Origin: CALCTE01 sp045627885
Lineage (GTDB): Bacteria > Bacillota > Clostridia > Oscillospirales > CAG-272
Reading direction: 5' to 3'
Assembly (NCBI GenBank): GCA_045627885.1
Contig: JAZQOM010000037.1
Span: 1-9,734, forward strand
DNA length: 9,734 nt
Shown piece after piece: positions 4,901 through 9,734 of this stretch (the stretch's first letter is position 1; each line of letters begins with the position of its first letter). A model generated the notes under the pieces. The model was not told the DNA's origin, did not search any database, and was given only the letters and a program-made list of their open reading frames with translations. The translations under genes and the position numbers were made by a program.

Positions 4901-7294
4901 TTTTGCGGAAAGAATCGTAATGCCGCCCTCTGTGGGTTCAAGTGAAGGTCCTGCCGCTTCTTTTGTTGCGTTTTCGGTATCTTCAAGCTCTACATAGTAG
5001 CCGTCGTAGTTACCGTTTGAAACGGTGTCCTTCTTGTTTGCTGAGAGCATCTTGCTGCCGTCAAGCGATGTGATGTTGTCGATAAATCCGACTTCACCGC
5101 TTGCTCCTGCGGTAATCGGCTTGCCCTCGATGCAGAAGAGCACGAAATAGCCCTTGCTCTCATAGTCCTTCAAGTTGATAACATCAACAAGAGGAGTAGA
5201 GCCTGTATACTCGAACACTACTTTCTTCGTTCCGTCGAATGTGAGGCTGCCTTCGAACTGCAAAGGCTTGCTGTCGGTGCTTCTCTGAAGTGCGAGTACA
5301 TTGTTCGTGTAACGAATTGCGGCGTAAACATTTCCGGTAAGCTTTACAGCCTCGGAAAATGTGAGCTCGATGTGGCTTTCGTCGATGACCTTTGCGGAAT
5401 CAATCGTGATGCCGCCCTCTGTGGGTGTAAGGTCGGGCTTCTCCACCTCAACGGGGGGAAGGTCTGTCGCCTTGGTGAACGGAATAGTCGCATTTGCCGC
5501 ATCTTCTATTGCAATATATGCGCCGTCGTTGATTGCATTGTCGTTAGGTCTGTTTGCGACAAGCATATCTTTTTTCTTTGTCTGGATATGGTCGACAAAT
5601 CCCTTCTGCTGCGTGGGAAGTGAGGATGACGCCTTACCTTCGATACAGAAGTAGATGTAATAGCCTTTATCCTCGTAGTCCTTGAGTGCAAGAACATCGG
5701 CAAGCGATTTCGTATTTGCCGCGGAATAAGTAGCTATACCTTTATTGGAGCCGTTCATTCTGAGTGTCATGGCCCACTGTAAAGGAGTATTTGTACCGGA
5801 GTCTCTCTGGAGCTGAAAATCCTTGTTTGTGTATCTTACCGCTATATATATATCGGAAGAAGGAGTTACAAGATTTGCCTGCTCGGAGAATGTGAGCTCT
5901 ATTTCTCTTTCGTTCAGCACCTTTGCACTTAAGACTTTAAGCTGTACGACAAAATCCTTGGGAGCGAATTTGTCGTTGTACTCTGCCGCGTCTTCTGTGA
6001 GAACGCATACGCCGTCTTTCTTTTCCCATTTTTTGAGTCCCTCGTAAGCGGTTGCGCCGTCGTTGAGGAAGCTGAGTATTTTGTCCGTATCGCCCTTTGC
6101 CATCGACTTAACCGTGAATACGGCCTCGCAAGCTCCGGTTTCGAGCGCCTTTGCGCTGTCCGTAAATGCGTATGTAACGGATGCGGACTTGATTTTCGCA
6201 CCTTCACCCAAAGTGGAGGTTCTTGCAATAACTCCCTTGCCGTTTACGACATCGCCTGCGTTATATACATTATGTATAATAACATCTTCGTTTGCAGACC
6301 ACGAAACATCCGCAAAGCCGAGAACGCCGCCGGCTCTGTTCGCCGTGAGCGAGGATACCTTACCGTAGTTTGCGCAGTTTTCGATATATGCGTTGAAGGG
6401 AGCACCGTTGTCGCCCGCCTTTGCTTTACCGTTTGTGGGCTCGAGAATACCTACAACACCGCCTGCGGAATGCGTGGTGCCGGAAATACTCTTGACATAT
6501 CCGTAGTTTGCGCAGTTGGTGATGCGGCCGCCCTTGCACTGTGCCACAACGCCGCCGACGGTTACATTGGTCGCGCCGGAGCCGAGAACTACACCGTCGA
6601 ACGAGCAAGAATCAACTACGGGGCAGAAAAGCTCCGTCTTTGCCGTATCATCGACCGTGCTTGTGGTGGTTCTTATAAGTCCGCCTACACAGTGGTAATT
6701 TACCATATTGTATGCAAATACCACGGCACCCGTTGCCTTGACATTCTGTACCGTACCGTACGAATTGCCTACCGCAAGAGCGGTATATGTGGTGGCGTTT
6801 GAAATAACGAGTGCGTTTTCGAATGTGAGATTCTTTATCGACTCATCTTTTTTGAGCGTAGCAACAAAGCTTGCAGGAGCCTTTGACGCCGGAACAATAA
6901 CAAGACCGACAATCTTATGTCCGTCGCCGTTGATTGTGCATCCGTTGAGGTCTGCAAGAGGATTCCATTTGTTGAGTGAGCTGAGTGAGCCTGCGATTTC
7001 CTCGCCTGCCGTGCTTCCGCCCTCTCCCGTCGCTACGGAAGCAATATCTCCCGTTTTGCCTGTTACCGTGATGAGTGCATTAGCTTCATCATAAGCAAAT
7101 GTCACGCCTTCGTTCAGGACGATATCCGCAGTAAGCTTTATCTGCGCGCCCTTATGATTGGTTATCGCGTCAATGAGCTGTGCCGCGGTCGATACCGAAA
7201 TTTCCTCGGCAGCCATCGCGGTAAAAACGCATACAGACGCAATAAGCAATACAGCCATGACAAGTGCCATAACTCTTTTGAGTGCTGTTTTCAT
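1904..7294 (-). CDS. Giant secreted, membrane-anchored surface protein with GLUG-like beta-helix and seven tandem repeats, 1796 aa
   Basis: The start ATG (7292-7294) is preceded by AAGGGA at about 6 nt. Residues 1-28 form a signal peptide with basic MKTALKR, a hydrophobic core and a likely cut at AMA-AE. Residues 30-380 resemble a right-handed beta-helix, with GLUG-like units around 203-208, 246-268, 277-315 and 321-353 (for example GGVVGI and IENCANYGKV). Residues 452-1600 hold seven repeats of about 145-160 residues. Typical repeat motifs are SAKxxxxxxIELTFSE, AIRYTN, LQW, KGYxxYFCIEG, GYIDNI, NGxYDG and ENAT. The repeats are separated by Pro-rich linkers. Residues 1605-1670 are helical (a stalk or coiled coil), and 1680-1756 form a small beta domain of a kind common near the C-terminus of clostridial surface proteins. 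A membrane helix (about 1764-1788) and tail KKKKEKKN follow. There is no LPXTG motif and no lipobox. I infer an extracellular adhesin or binding protein, held in the membrane; the ligand is unknown. The opening of each repeat recalls SbsA-type bacterial Ig-like domains. Confidence 0.92.
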   Translation of the reverse strand: MKTALKRVMALVMAVLLIASVCVFTAMAAEEISVSTAAQLIDAITNHKGAQIKLTADIVLNEGVTFAYDEANALITVTGKTGDIASVATGEGGSTAGEEIAGSLSSLNKWNPLADLNGCTINGDGHKIVGLVIVPASKAPASFVATLKKDESIKNLTFENALVISNATTYTALAVGNSYGTVQNVKATGAVVFAYNMVNYHCVGGLIRTTTSTVDDTAKTELFCPVVDSCSFDGVVLGSGATNVTVGGVVAQCKGGRITNCANYGYVKSISGTTHSAGGVVGILEPTNGKAKAGDNGAPFNAYIENCANYGKVSSLTANRAGGVLGFADVSWSANEDVIIHNVYNAGDVVNGKGVIARTSTLGEGAKIKSASVTYAFTDSAKALETGACEAVFTVKSMAKGDTDKILSFLNDGATAYEGLKKWEKKDGVCVLTEDAAEYNDKFAPKDFVVQLKVLSAKVLNEREIELTFSEQANLVTPSSDIYIAVRYTNKDFQLQRDSGTNTPLQWAMTLRMNGSNKGIATYSAANTKSLADVLALKDYEDKGYYIYFCIEGKASSSLPTQQKGFVDHIQTKKKDMLVANRPNDNAINDGAYIAIEDAANATIPFTKATDLPPVEVEKPDLTPTEGGITIDSAKVIDESHIELTFSEAVKLTGNVYAAIRYTNNVLALQRSTDSKPLQFEGSLTFDGTKKVVFEYTGSTPLVDVINLKDYESKGYFVLFCIEGKPITAGASGEVGFIDNITSLDGSKMLSANKKDTVSNGNYDGYYVELEDTENATKEAAGPSLEPTEGGITILSAKAIDETHIEVTFSEPVVKVSNFFCAIRYTDKNLALQKDSSGSNLQWDAELKINGNKGTFEYKKNLYGILTKQGYEESGYRVYFCIEGLPDKNITDPQIGYVDNIQSKDRSNRLAANRSKPDGIYDDYFVVVEDVEKAKPENPPKLAPEDGPINITSAKILNSREIELTFDDEVYMLGNSYNCLRYTNDKYQVQKDNKDKYLQWNGTLTLNGSHKGIFTLVPDSERSMADIVSMKGYTDKGYKLYFCIEGLPGTDTEYVGYIDNLIGTTGDKMVKANKEDTNGIYDGIYVTVSDTQNATIKYKKPTPLPEGHIPNKPINPEVLKTPDNGVKVLSCEVVNSGQIKITFSEKVTSKGSVYAAIRYTDAKLALQRDDTKTPPQLQWGGTLSLDGSNVGYWSPNLGYDLNSVLKMTGYKNKGYYVFFCIEGLPNAAIKSPKKGYIDTIVGKSGKLLGANRPNDNAVYDGLFIQITKTENATKPFRLPMKNIPYVELLSVKAVNAAQLELTFSEPVVKQSNAYMAIRYTNDYKQVVREGDTVLQFAGNATFNGTEKVLWTCNQGVLYDILTMKDHENSGYHLYFCIEGMPGGVSQEIGYIDNITSEDGKKLLLCTPERANLNGNYDGLYVTIEDIEKAESNGESGTVEGIFVDEIKAIDDYSLQLTFSDNVYLVGAGTALSQYIPVVASVRFVNPKNYETIKANNTVMEFAADFSIDDGTNVGLFELRSKQYTIRDLFGKVGFDDVAALKDAIVVLALEGTEDYDTIILPLKGYVDNIQNEDGTKMLVAMKSAINGIDDCWIATLDDITFPKKEDGDAIAKYIDTENMTNKERETYNALTEEERKAKLDEVAALLEKVKVGELSADGKSAFDKVLKKNGVSAKDLKAYYIGTDGSIDLGGFPVTLKYDVSEMEFDVNDKIYVYRVNDDGTVTKLDRTTASVADGKIKNVKFMTDKVSDFVITNKDLDVASGSGILPWILGGAGVIVIAAAIIAIILGKKKKEKKN
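2495..5941 (-). repeat. Array of seven in-frame domain repeats within the surface protein
   Basis: In protein order the units are R1 residues 452-606 (5477-5941), R2 628-778 (4961-5413), R3 791-935 (4490-4924), R4 948-1097 (4004-4453), R5 1125-1276 (3467-3922), R6 1286-1429 (3008-3439) and R7 1440-1600 (2495-2977). R1-R6 share FCIEG with one cysteine at residues 550, 721, 881, 1043, 1220 and 1376, spaced 156-177 apart. R7 is divergent and has ALEG at that place (Ala 1548). Some nucleotide segments are identical between units, such as 3528-3547 in R5 and 5538-5557 in R1, showing duplication at the DNA level. The array could expand or contract by recombination (inference). Confidence 0.9.
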
Positions 7295-7596
7295 AGTGTT
7301 CCCTTTCGTTTGCTGGTTTAGTACAAAATACTCCTATTTTGCTATTGTCATTATACAGAAATCCTTGCTTATTGTCAATACATAGCGCATATTAAGAGAT
7401 TAAACAATATATACAAATTTTTTCCTTATTTTTTGTGCAACATCGTTATTTGACGATTTATTTCATATTATATTTCATATTCGCCACTGTTAAAAATTTA
7501 TGCGTATTCAAAGCGAAAAAAAACAGATAATAACTTCGTCGGAAAAAATGAATAGCAACGGCATAAAAACAATATTATTGTTCGGGGGCATTTCTT
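7295..7596. other. Divergent intergenic region between the surface-protein gene and spoIVB
   Basis: About 300 A+T-rich bases contain the minus-strand promoter (7350-7378). For spoIVB no clear sigma-A promoter was found. A weak forespore-type candidate is GTATT (7504-7508), 15 nt, then CAGATAATA (7524-7532). The direct repeat TTTCATATT occurs at 7461-7469 and 7473-7481. A small A+T-rich hairpin AACAAT/ATTGTT (7568-7573/7577-7582) abuts the GGGGG ribosome binding site of spoIVB. No protein gene is supported here. Confidence 0.4.
7350..7378 (-). promoter_or_regulatory. Perfect-consensus sigma-A promoter of the surface-protein gene
   Basis: On the minus strand, TTGACA (complement of 7373-7378) and TATAAT (complement of 7350-7355) are both perfect and separated by exactly 17 nt. 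The predicted start is near 7343, leaving a leader of about 50 nt before the ATG at 7294. The sequence TGACAAT occurs at the -35 box and again at 7344-7350, next to the start point. That could be a repeated operator half-site or chance. Confidence 0.85.
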
Positions 7597-8742
7597 ATGA
7601 TAAAAAACGGAAAGGCGGTTCCGTATATCTGCGTTTTATTTCTCGCCTTGGCGCTTTCTTTTGTGGCGGCGGCGGGAATCTGCGATATTGCGGTACCCGA
7701 TACGGTAACGGTGAGTGCGGATGAAAGCGGAGATTTCGGAATCGTGAAAATACACGACAGCGGAAAGGACACGGCAGAGGTATCCGTTCTCGGAGTACCG
7801 TTAAAAGAAATAAATGTAAAAAGACTTTCGGCTTCGGAGGTCTATCTCGGCGGTGATGCGATAGGCGTAAAGCTGCACACGGGCGGAGTTATAGTGGTAT
7901 CTGTTTCGTCGGAGTCAAAAAAAAGTCCCGCCGAAAAAGCGGGGCTTAAGCCGGGAGATATCATAACAAAAATCGACGGCAAGGATGTATTCACGGTGGA
8001 GGAAGTCCGCGGCGCTCTGCAAAGCTCGGGCGGAAAGAGCTTATCCGTGACATATACGAGAGCGGGAACGGTTAAAACCGCGTCTCTTATTCCGGAAAAA
8101 AGTGACGGCGAATACAAAGCCGGTATGTGGATACGCGACAGTACAGCCGGGATAGGCACGGTTTCCTATGTCACGAAAGACGGCATTTTTGCAAGCTTGG
8201 GGCACGGCATAAGCGATTCCGATACGGGCGTGCTGATGCCGCTTTCTCGCGGAAGCTCTGTGCTTATATCGGTAAATGATACCGAAAAAGGAAAGCCCGA
8301 TGCTCCCGGAGAGCTGAAAGGTAGCTTTTCTTCGACGCGCACGGGCTCGCTTATAAGCAACACGCCTACGGGACTCTACGGCAGCTTCGAAAAGCAATTT
8401 TACGAAAGCAGAGAGCTTATAAAGGTCGGTACAAGGCGCGATGTTCATGTCGGGAAAGCCGAAATAGTCTCGACGGTGGACGAAAGCGGGCCGCGTCGTT
8501 TTGATGCGGAGATAGTAAAGATAGCTTCGGAGTCCGATAAGTCGAAAAACTTTATAATAAAGATTACGGATAAAGAGCTTATCGGCATAACCGGCGGCAT
8601 AGTTCAGGGAATGAGCGGCTCTCCGATAATTCAAAACGGAAAGCTCGTCGGCGCGGTAACTCATGTTATGGTGAGTGACCCCACAAAAGGCTTCGGCATA
8701 TTCATCGACAATATGCTCGACTCAACGCCGGAGGTAAAATAG
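7597..8742 (+). CDS. spoIVB: SpoIVB, stage IV sporulation serine peptidase with PDZ domain, 381 aa
   Basis: SpoIVB is secreted from the forespore into the space between the two sporangial membranes. There it cleaves SpoIVFA, releasing the SpoIVFB protease to mature pro-sigma-K in the mother cell (known from Bacillus subtilis). Residues 8-27 form an N-terminal membrane/signal segment. Residues about 95-165 are a PDZ domain with SPAEKAGLKPGDIITKIDG. The S55-type peptidase domain follows from about 175 with GMWIRDSTAGIGTVSYV, LGHGISD (His 203), ITDKE (Asp 325) and QGMSGSPI (Ser 340). The Asp-to-Ser spacing of 15 equals that of the B. subtilis triad as I recall it (His236, Asp363, Ser378). The C-terminal GAVTHVMVSDPTKGFGIFI is also characteristic. 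The start ATG follows GGGGG at 8 nt. The gene is complete and looks active. Its length is slightly below that of the Bacillus protein, mainly in the N-terminal part. It stands alone here, with no recN before it and no spo0A after it. Confidence 0.96.
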   Translation: MIKNGKAVPYICVLFLALALSFVAAAGICDIAVPDTVTVSADESGDFGIVKIHDSGKDTAEVSVLGVPLKEINVKRLSASEVYLGGDAIGVKLHTGGVIVVSVSSESKKSPAEKAGLKPGDIITKIDGKDVFTVEEVRGALQSSGGKSLSVTYTRAGTVKTASLIPEKSDGEYKAGMWIRDSTAGIGTVSYVTKDGIFASLGHGISDSDTGVLMPLSRGSSVLISVNDTEKGKPDAPGELKGSFSSTRTGSLISNTPTGLYGSFEKQFYESRELIKVGTRRDVHVGKAEIVSTVDESGPRRFDAEIVKIASESDKSKNFIIKITDKELIGITGGIVQGMSGSPIIQNGKLVGAVTHVMVSDPTKGFGIFIDNMLDSTPEVK

Positions 8743-8778
8743 AAAAAGCGTACGATGAGAAACGCAGACTGATTGTTC

Positions 8779-8824
8779 GATTTTGTCTTCGTCGGCGTAC
8801 GAGTGTACGACAGATGACAAAATC
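8779..8824 (+). other. Imperfect hairpin in the spoIVB 3' untranslated region
   Basis: GATTTTGTC (8779-8787) pairs perfectly with GACAAAATC (8816-8824). Inside it GTAC (8797-8800) and GTAC (8805-8808) can form a small inner stem. It has no T-run after it on the plus strand, so it is not itself a clear terminator. The octamer GCGTACGA occurs at 8748-8755 and again inside the loop at 8795-8802. Confidence 0.4.
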
Positions 8825-8836
8825 AGGTGAAGACGG

Positions 8837-8866
8837 GTGAAGACGGGCAGTTTTGCCCGTCTTCAC
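8837..8866 (+). terminator. Probable terminator of spoIVB
   Basis: GTGAAGACGGGCA (8837-8849) pairs perfectly with TGCCCGTCTTCAC (8854-8866), a 13-bp stem with a GTTT loop, about 95 nt after the spoIVB stop. The tail GCCTTATATGTCTTTTATTT is only moderately T-rich. The left arm is preceded by a direct copy of its own first part (GGTGAAGACGG at 8826-8836), so an alternative, shifted stem is possible. Confidence 0.65.
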
Positions 8867-8986
8867 GCCTTATATGTCTTTTATTTCAGGATTTGGTGAA
8901 TTTTCTTGATAAACATATAGTTATAACGCCGGATTCTCTTTATGCTTATTGACTGTCGGTCATACAAGTTTATCATCTGTCCGAAG

Positions 8987-9009
8987 CAGCCGAAAATCGG
9001 CTGTTTTTT
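8987..9009 (+). terminator. Compact intrinsic terminator, plus strand
   Basis: CAGCCGA (8987-8993) pairs with TCGGCTG (8997-9003) around an AAA loop and is followed directly by TTTTTT. It ends against the 3' end of the minus-strand phosphoesterase gene. It points along the plus strand, about 245 nt after spoIVB, so it is either a second stop for spoIVB read-through or the end of an unrecognised short transcript. On the minus strand no T-run follows. Confidence 0.75.
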
Positions 9010-9010
9010 C

Positions 9011-9535
9011 TCATATTTTCTTTGTCATAAATGTCTTTCCGTCAAGGTCTTTCCACAAAAACATTCCGTCCTCGTAAATCATATACGCTCGCTTTGTGTC
9101 TTTTTTGGGCATTGATACAGAGCCCGGATTAAGATACAAAACGCCGTTTTCATCTTCGCACCTTTGAATATGCGTATGCCCGCTTATCACAAGCTTTACG
9201 CCCTGCGGAGCTTCGAGATGCCCGTGAGTGATGTAAGCGGTAGCGCCGCCGAGCTGTGCCAATGCACAATCCGCCATAATGGGAAAAGTAAGAACCATTT
9301 GGTCTACCTCGGCATCGCAGTTGCCGCGGACGGCGATTATATTTTCGGATATCGAGTTGAGAAGCTCATACACCTTTTTCGGCTCATAGCCGTCGGGAAG
9401 CGGATTTCTCGGCCCGTGATACAAAAGGTCGCCGAGCAAAAAGAGCTTGTCCGGCTTTTCCGCGCCGTACGCGGAAATGAGCTTTTCGCAATAAAGCGCC
9501 GAGCCGTGTATGTCGGACGCAAACATATATTTCAT
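9011..9535 (-). CDS. YfcE/MJ0936-family metallophosphoesterase, 174 aa
   Basis: This is a small cytoplasmic calcineurin-like phosphoesterase that should bind two divalent metal ions. All family motifs are present in order: DIHG (Asp 8, His 10), LLGDLLYHGPRN (Asp 36), GNCD (Asn 72), THGH (His 104), GHTH (His 120, His 122) and LNPGSV at 136-140. Members such as E. coli YfcE hydrolyse phosphodiesters in vitro, and the natural substrate is generally unknown. The segment between THGH and GHTH is short (about 12 residues), with the loop usually seen there reduced, which makes the protein slightly smaller than E. coli YfcE. The start ATG (9533-9535) follows GAGGTGA at about 4 nt. A promoter at 9553-9581 lies directly before it, so it can be transcribed separately from the gene at the right edge. 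It converges with spoIVB. Confidence 0.95.
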   Translation of the reverse strand: MKYMFASDIHGSALYCEKLISAYGAEKPDKLFLLGDLLYHGPRNPLPDGYEPKKVYELLNSISENIIAVRGNCDAEVDQMVLTFPIMADCALAQLGGATAYITHGHLEAPQGVKLVISGHTHIQRCEDENGVLYLNPGSVSMPKKDTKRAYMIYEDGMFLWKDLDGKTFMTKKI

Positions 9536-9552
9536 ATAATCACCTCTCTCCC

Positions 9553-9581
9553 ATTCTATACCGCAAAGAATTTCCTGTCAA
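9553..9581 (-). promoter_or_regulatory. Near-consensus sigma-A promoter of the phosphoesterase gene
   Basis: On the minus strand, a perfect TTGACA (complement of 9576-9581) and TAGAAT (complement of 9553-9558, 5/6) are 17 nt apart. The predicted start near 9546 leaves only about 11 nt of leader, so the ribosome binding site would sit almost at the RNA 5' end. Confidence 0.65.
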
Positions 9582-9611
9582 GCTGTTGACTTTCCGCCGA
9601 TGTCGGTATGC

Positions 9612-9734
9612 TCATTCTTGCGCTTTTGAATTCCCTGCGCGTTCTCCTGTGAGCTTCATCGGAACAAAAATCTCCGTCCGCTTCACAGACAAAAGTCCCG
9701 CGCGGTATACGAGCTTTATCCCGTCCTCATAAGG
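9612..9734 (-). CDS. C-terminal end of an unidentified protein (5' part outside window)
   Basis: On the minus strand a frame is open from the right edge to TGA (9612-9614), giving 40 residues that begin PYEDGIKLVYRAGLLSVKR and end NSKAQE. I do not recognise it. The codons look like those of the neighbouring genes (AAG, CTC, CGC, GAG). The other two minus frames are interrupted within a few codons of the edge. It would lie upstream of, and in the same direction as, the phosphoesterase gene with a gap of 76 nt that contains a promoter. The evidence is limited to an open frame and plausible composition. Confidence 0.45.
   Translation of the reverse strand, partial: PYEDGIKLVYRAGLLSVKRTEIFVPMKLTGERAGNSKAQE

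Noticed and set aside
2495..5941. CRISPR array or non-coding tandem repeat
   Set aside because: The periodicity is about 470-530 bases, divergent and fully in frame, so it is a protein domain array.
6272..6802. A 176-codon plus-strand frame, and other long antisense frames within 1904-7294
   Set aside because: They lie inside a secure 1796-residue coding frame, have no ribosome binding sites, and arise from its codon bias and repeats.
7223..7294. Lipoprotein signal in the surface protein (LIASVC)
   Set aside because: The residue before Cys is Val, which does not fit a lipobox, and an AMA-A signal peptidase I site follows.
7541..7599. Alternative start at the ATG of 7548 for spoIVB
   Set aside because: It is in a different reading frame from the SpoIVB protein; the ATG at 7597 is the one in frame and precedes the membrane segment.
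8041..8664. A 207-codon minus-strand frame opposite spoIVB
   Set aside because: The spoIVB frame carries all family motifs; the antisense frame has none and no start signal.
9556..9726. Second minus-strand frame at the right edge ending at 9556
   Set aside because: It is closed by a TGA at 9727-9729 and has no start codon until a few residues before its end, so it cannot encode a protein as read unless there is a frameshift.

Overview
The window looks like a chromosomal segment of an endospore-forming, low-to-mid G+C member of the Clostridia (Bacillota), probably a gut lineage. The main reasons are a recognisable SpoIVB sporulation protease, strong sigma-A type promoters (one a perfect TTGACA-17-TATAAT), GGAGG-type ribosome binding sites, and a secreted surface protein ending in a membrane helix plus a lysine-rich tail. 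No tRNA, rRNA, CRISPR array or complete insertion sequence was seen.

Layout, left to right. (1) Bases 2-430 hold the C-terminal half of a tyrosine recombinase, probably the integrase at the end of an integrated mobile element. (2) A minus-strand gene of unknown function (574-1335) has its own promoter and probably terminates at a hairpin beside the integrase stop. (3) Bases 1336-1903 hold no convincing protein gene. They carry two divergent promoters flanking a short palindrome and, on the plus strand, what appears to be a stand-alone structured RNA of about 210 nt (about 1529-1739) with its own promoter, several nested helices including a three-way junction, and an intrinsic terminator. A second, very strong bidirectional terminator follows at 1840-1871. 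(4) A 1796-residue secreted, membrane-anchored surface protein (1904-7294, minus) has a GLUG-like beta-helix N-terminal part, seven tandem beta-rich repeats of about 145-160 residues separated by Pro-rich linkers, a helical stalk, a small C-terminal beta domain and a membrane anchor. (5) spoIVB (7597-8742, plus) is transcribed divergently from it. (6) An intergenic stretch holds three hairpins (8743-9010). (7) A YfcE-type metallophosphoesterase (9011-9535, minus) has its own near-consensus promoter. (8) The end of a further minus-strand gene runs off the right edge (9612-9734).

The genes do not form one pathway. Most units have their own promoter and terminator. The two items most worth a second look are the unassigned structured RNA near 1529-1739 and the repeat architecture of the large surface protein. 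spoIVB also lies outside its usual recN-spoIVB-spo0A neighbourhood, and the left edge marks a probable mobile-element boundary.
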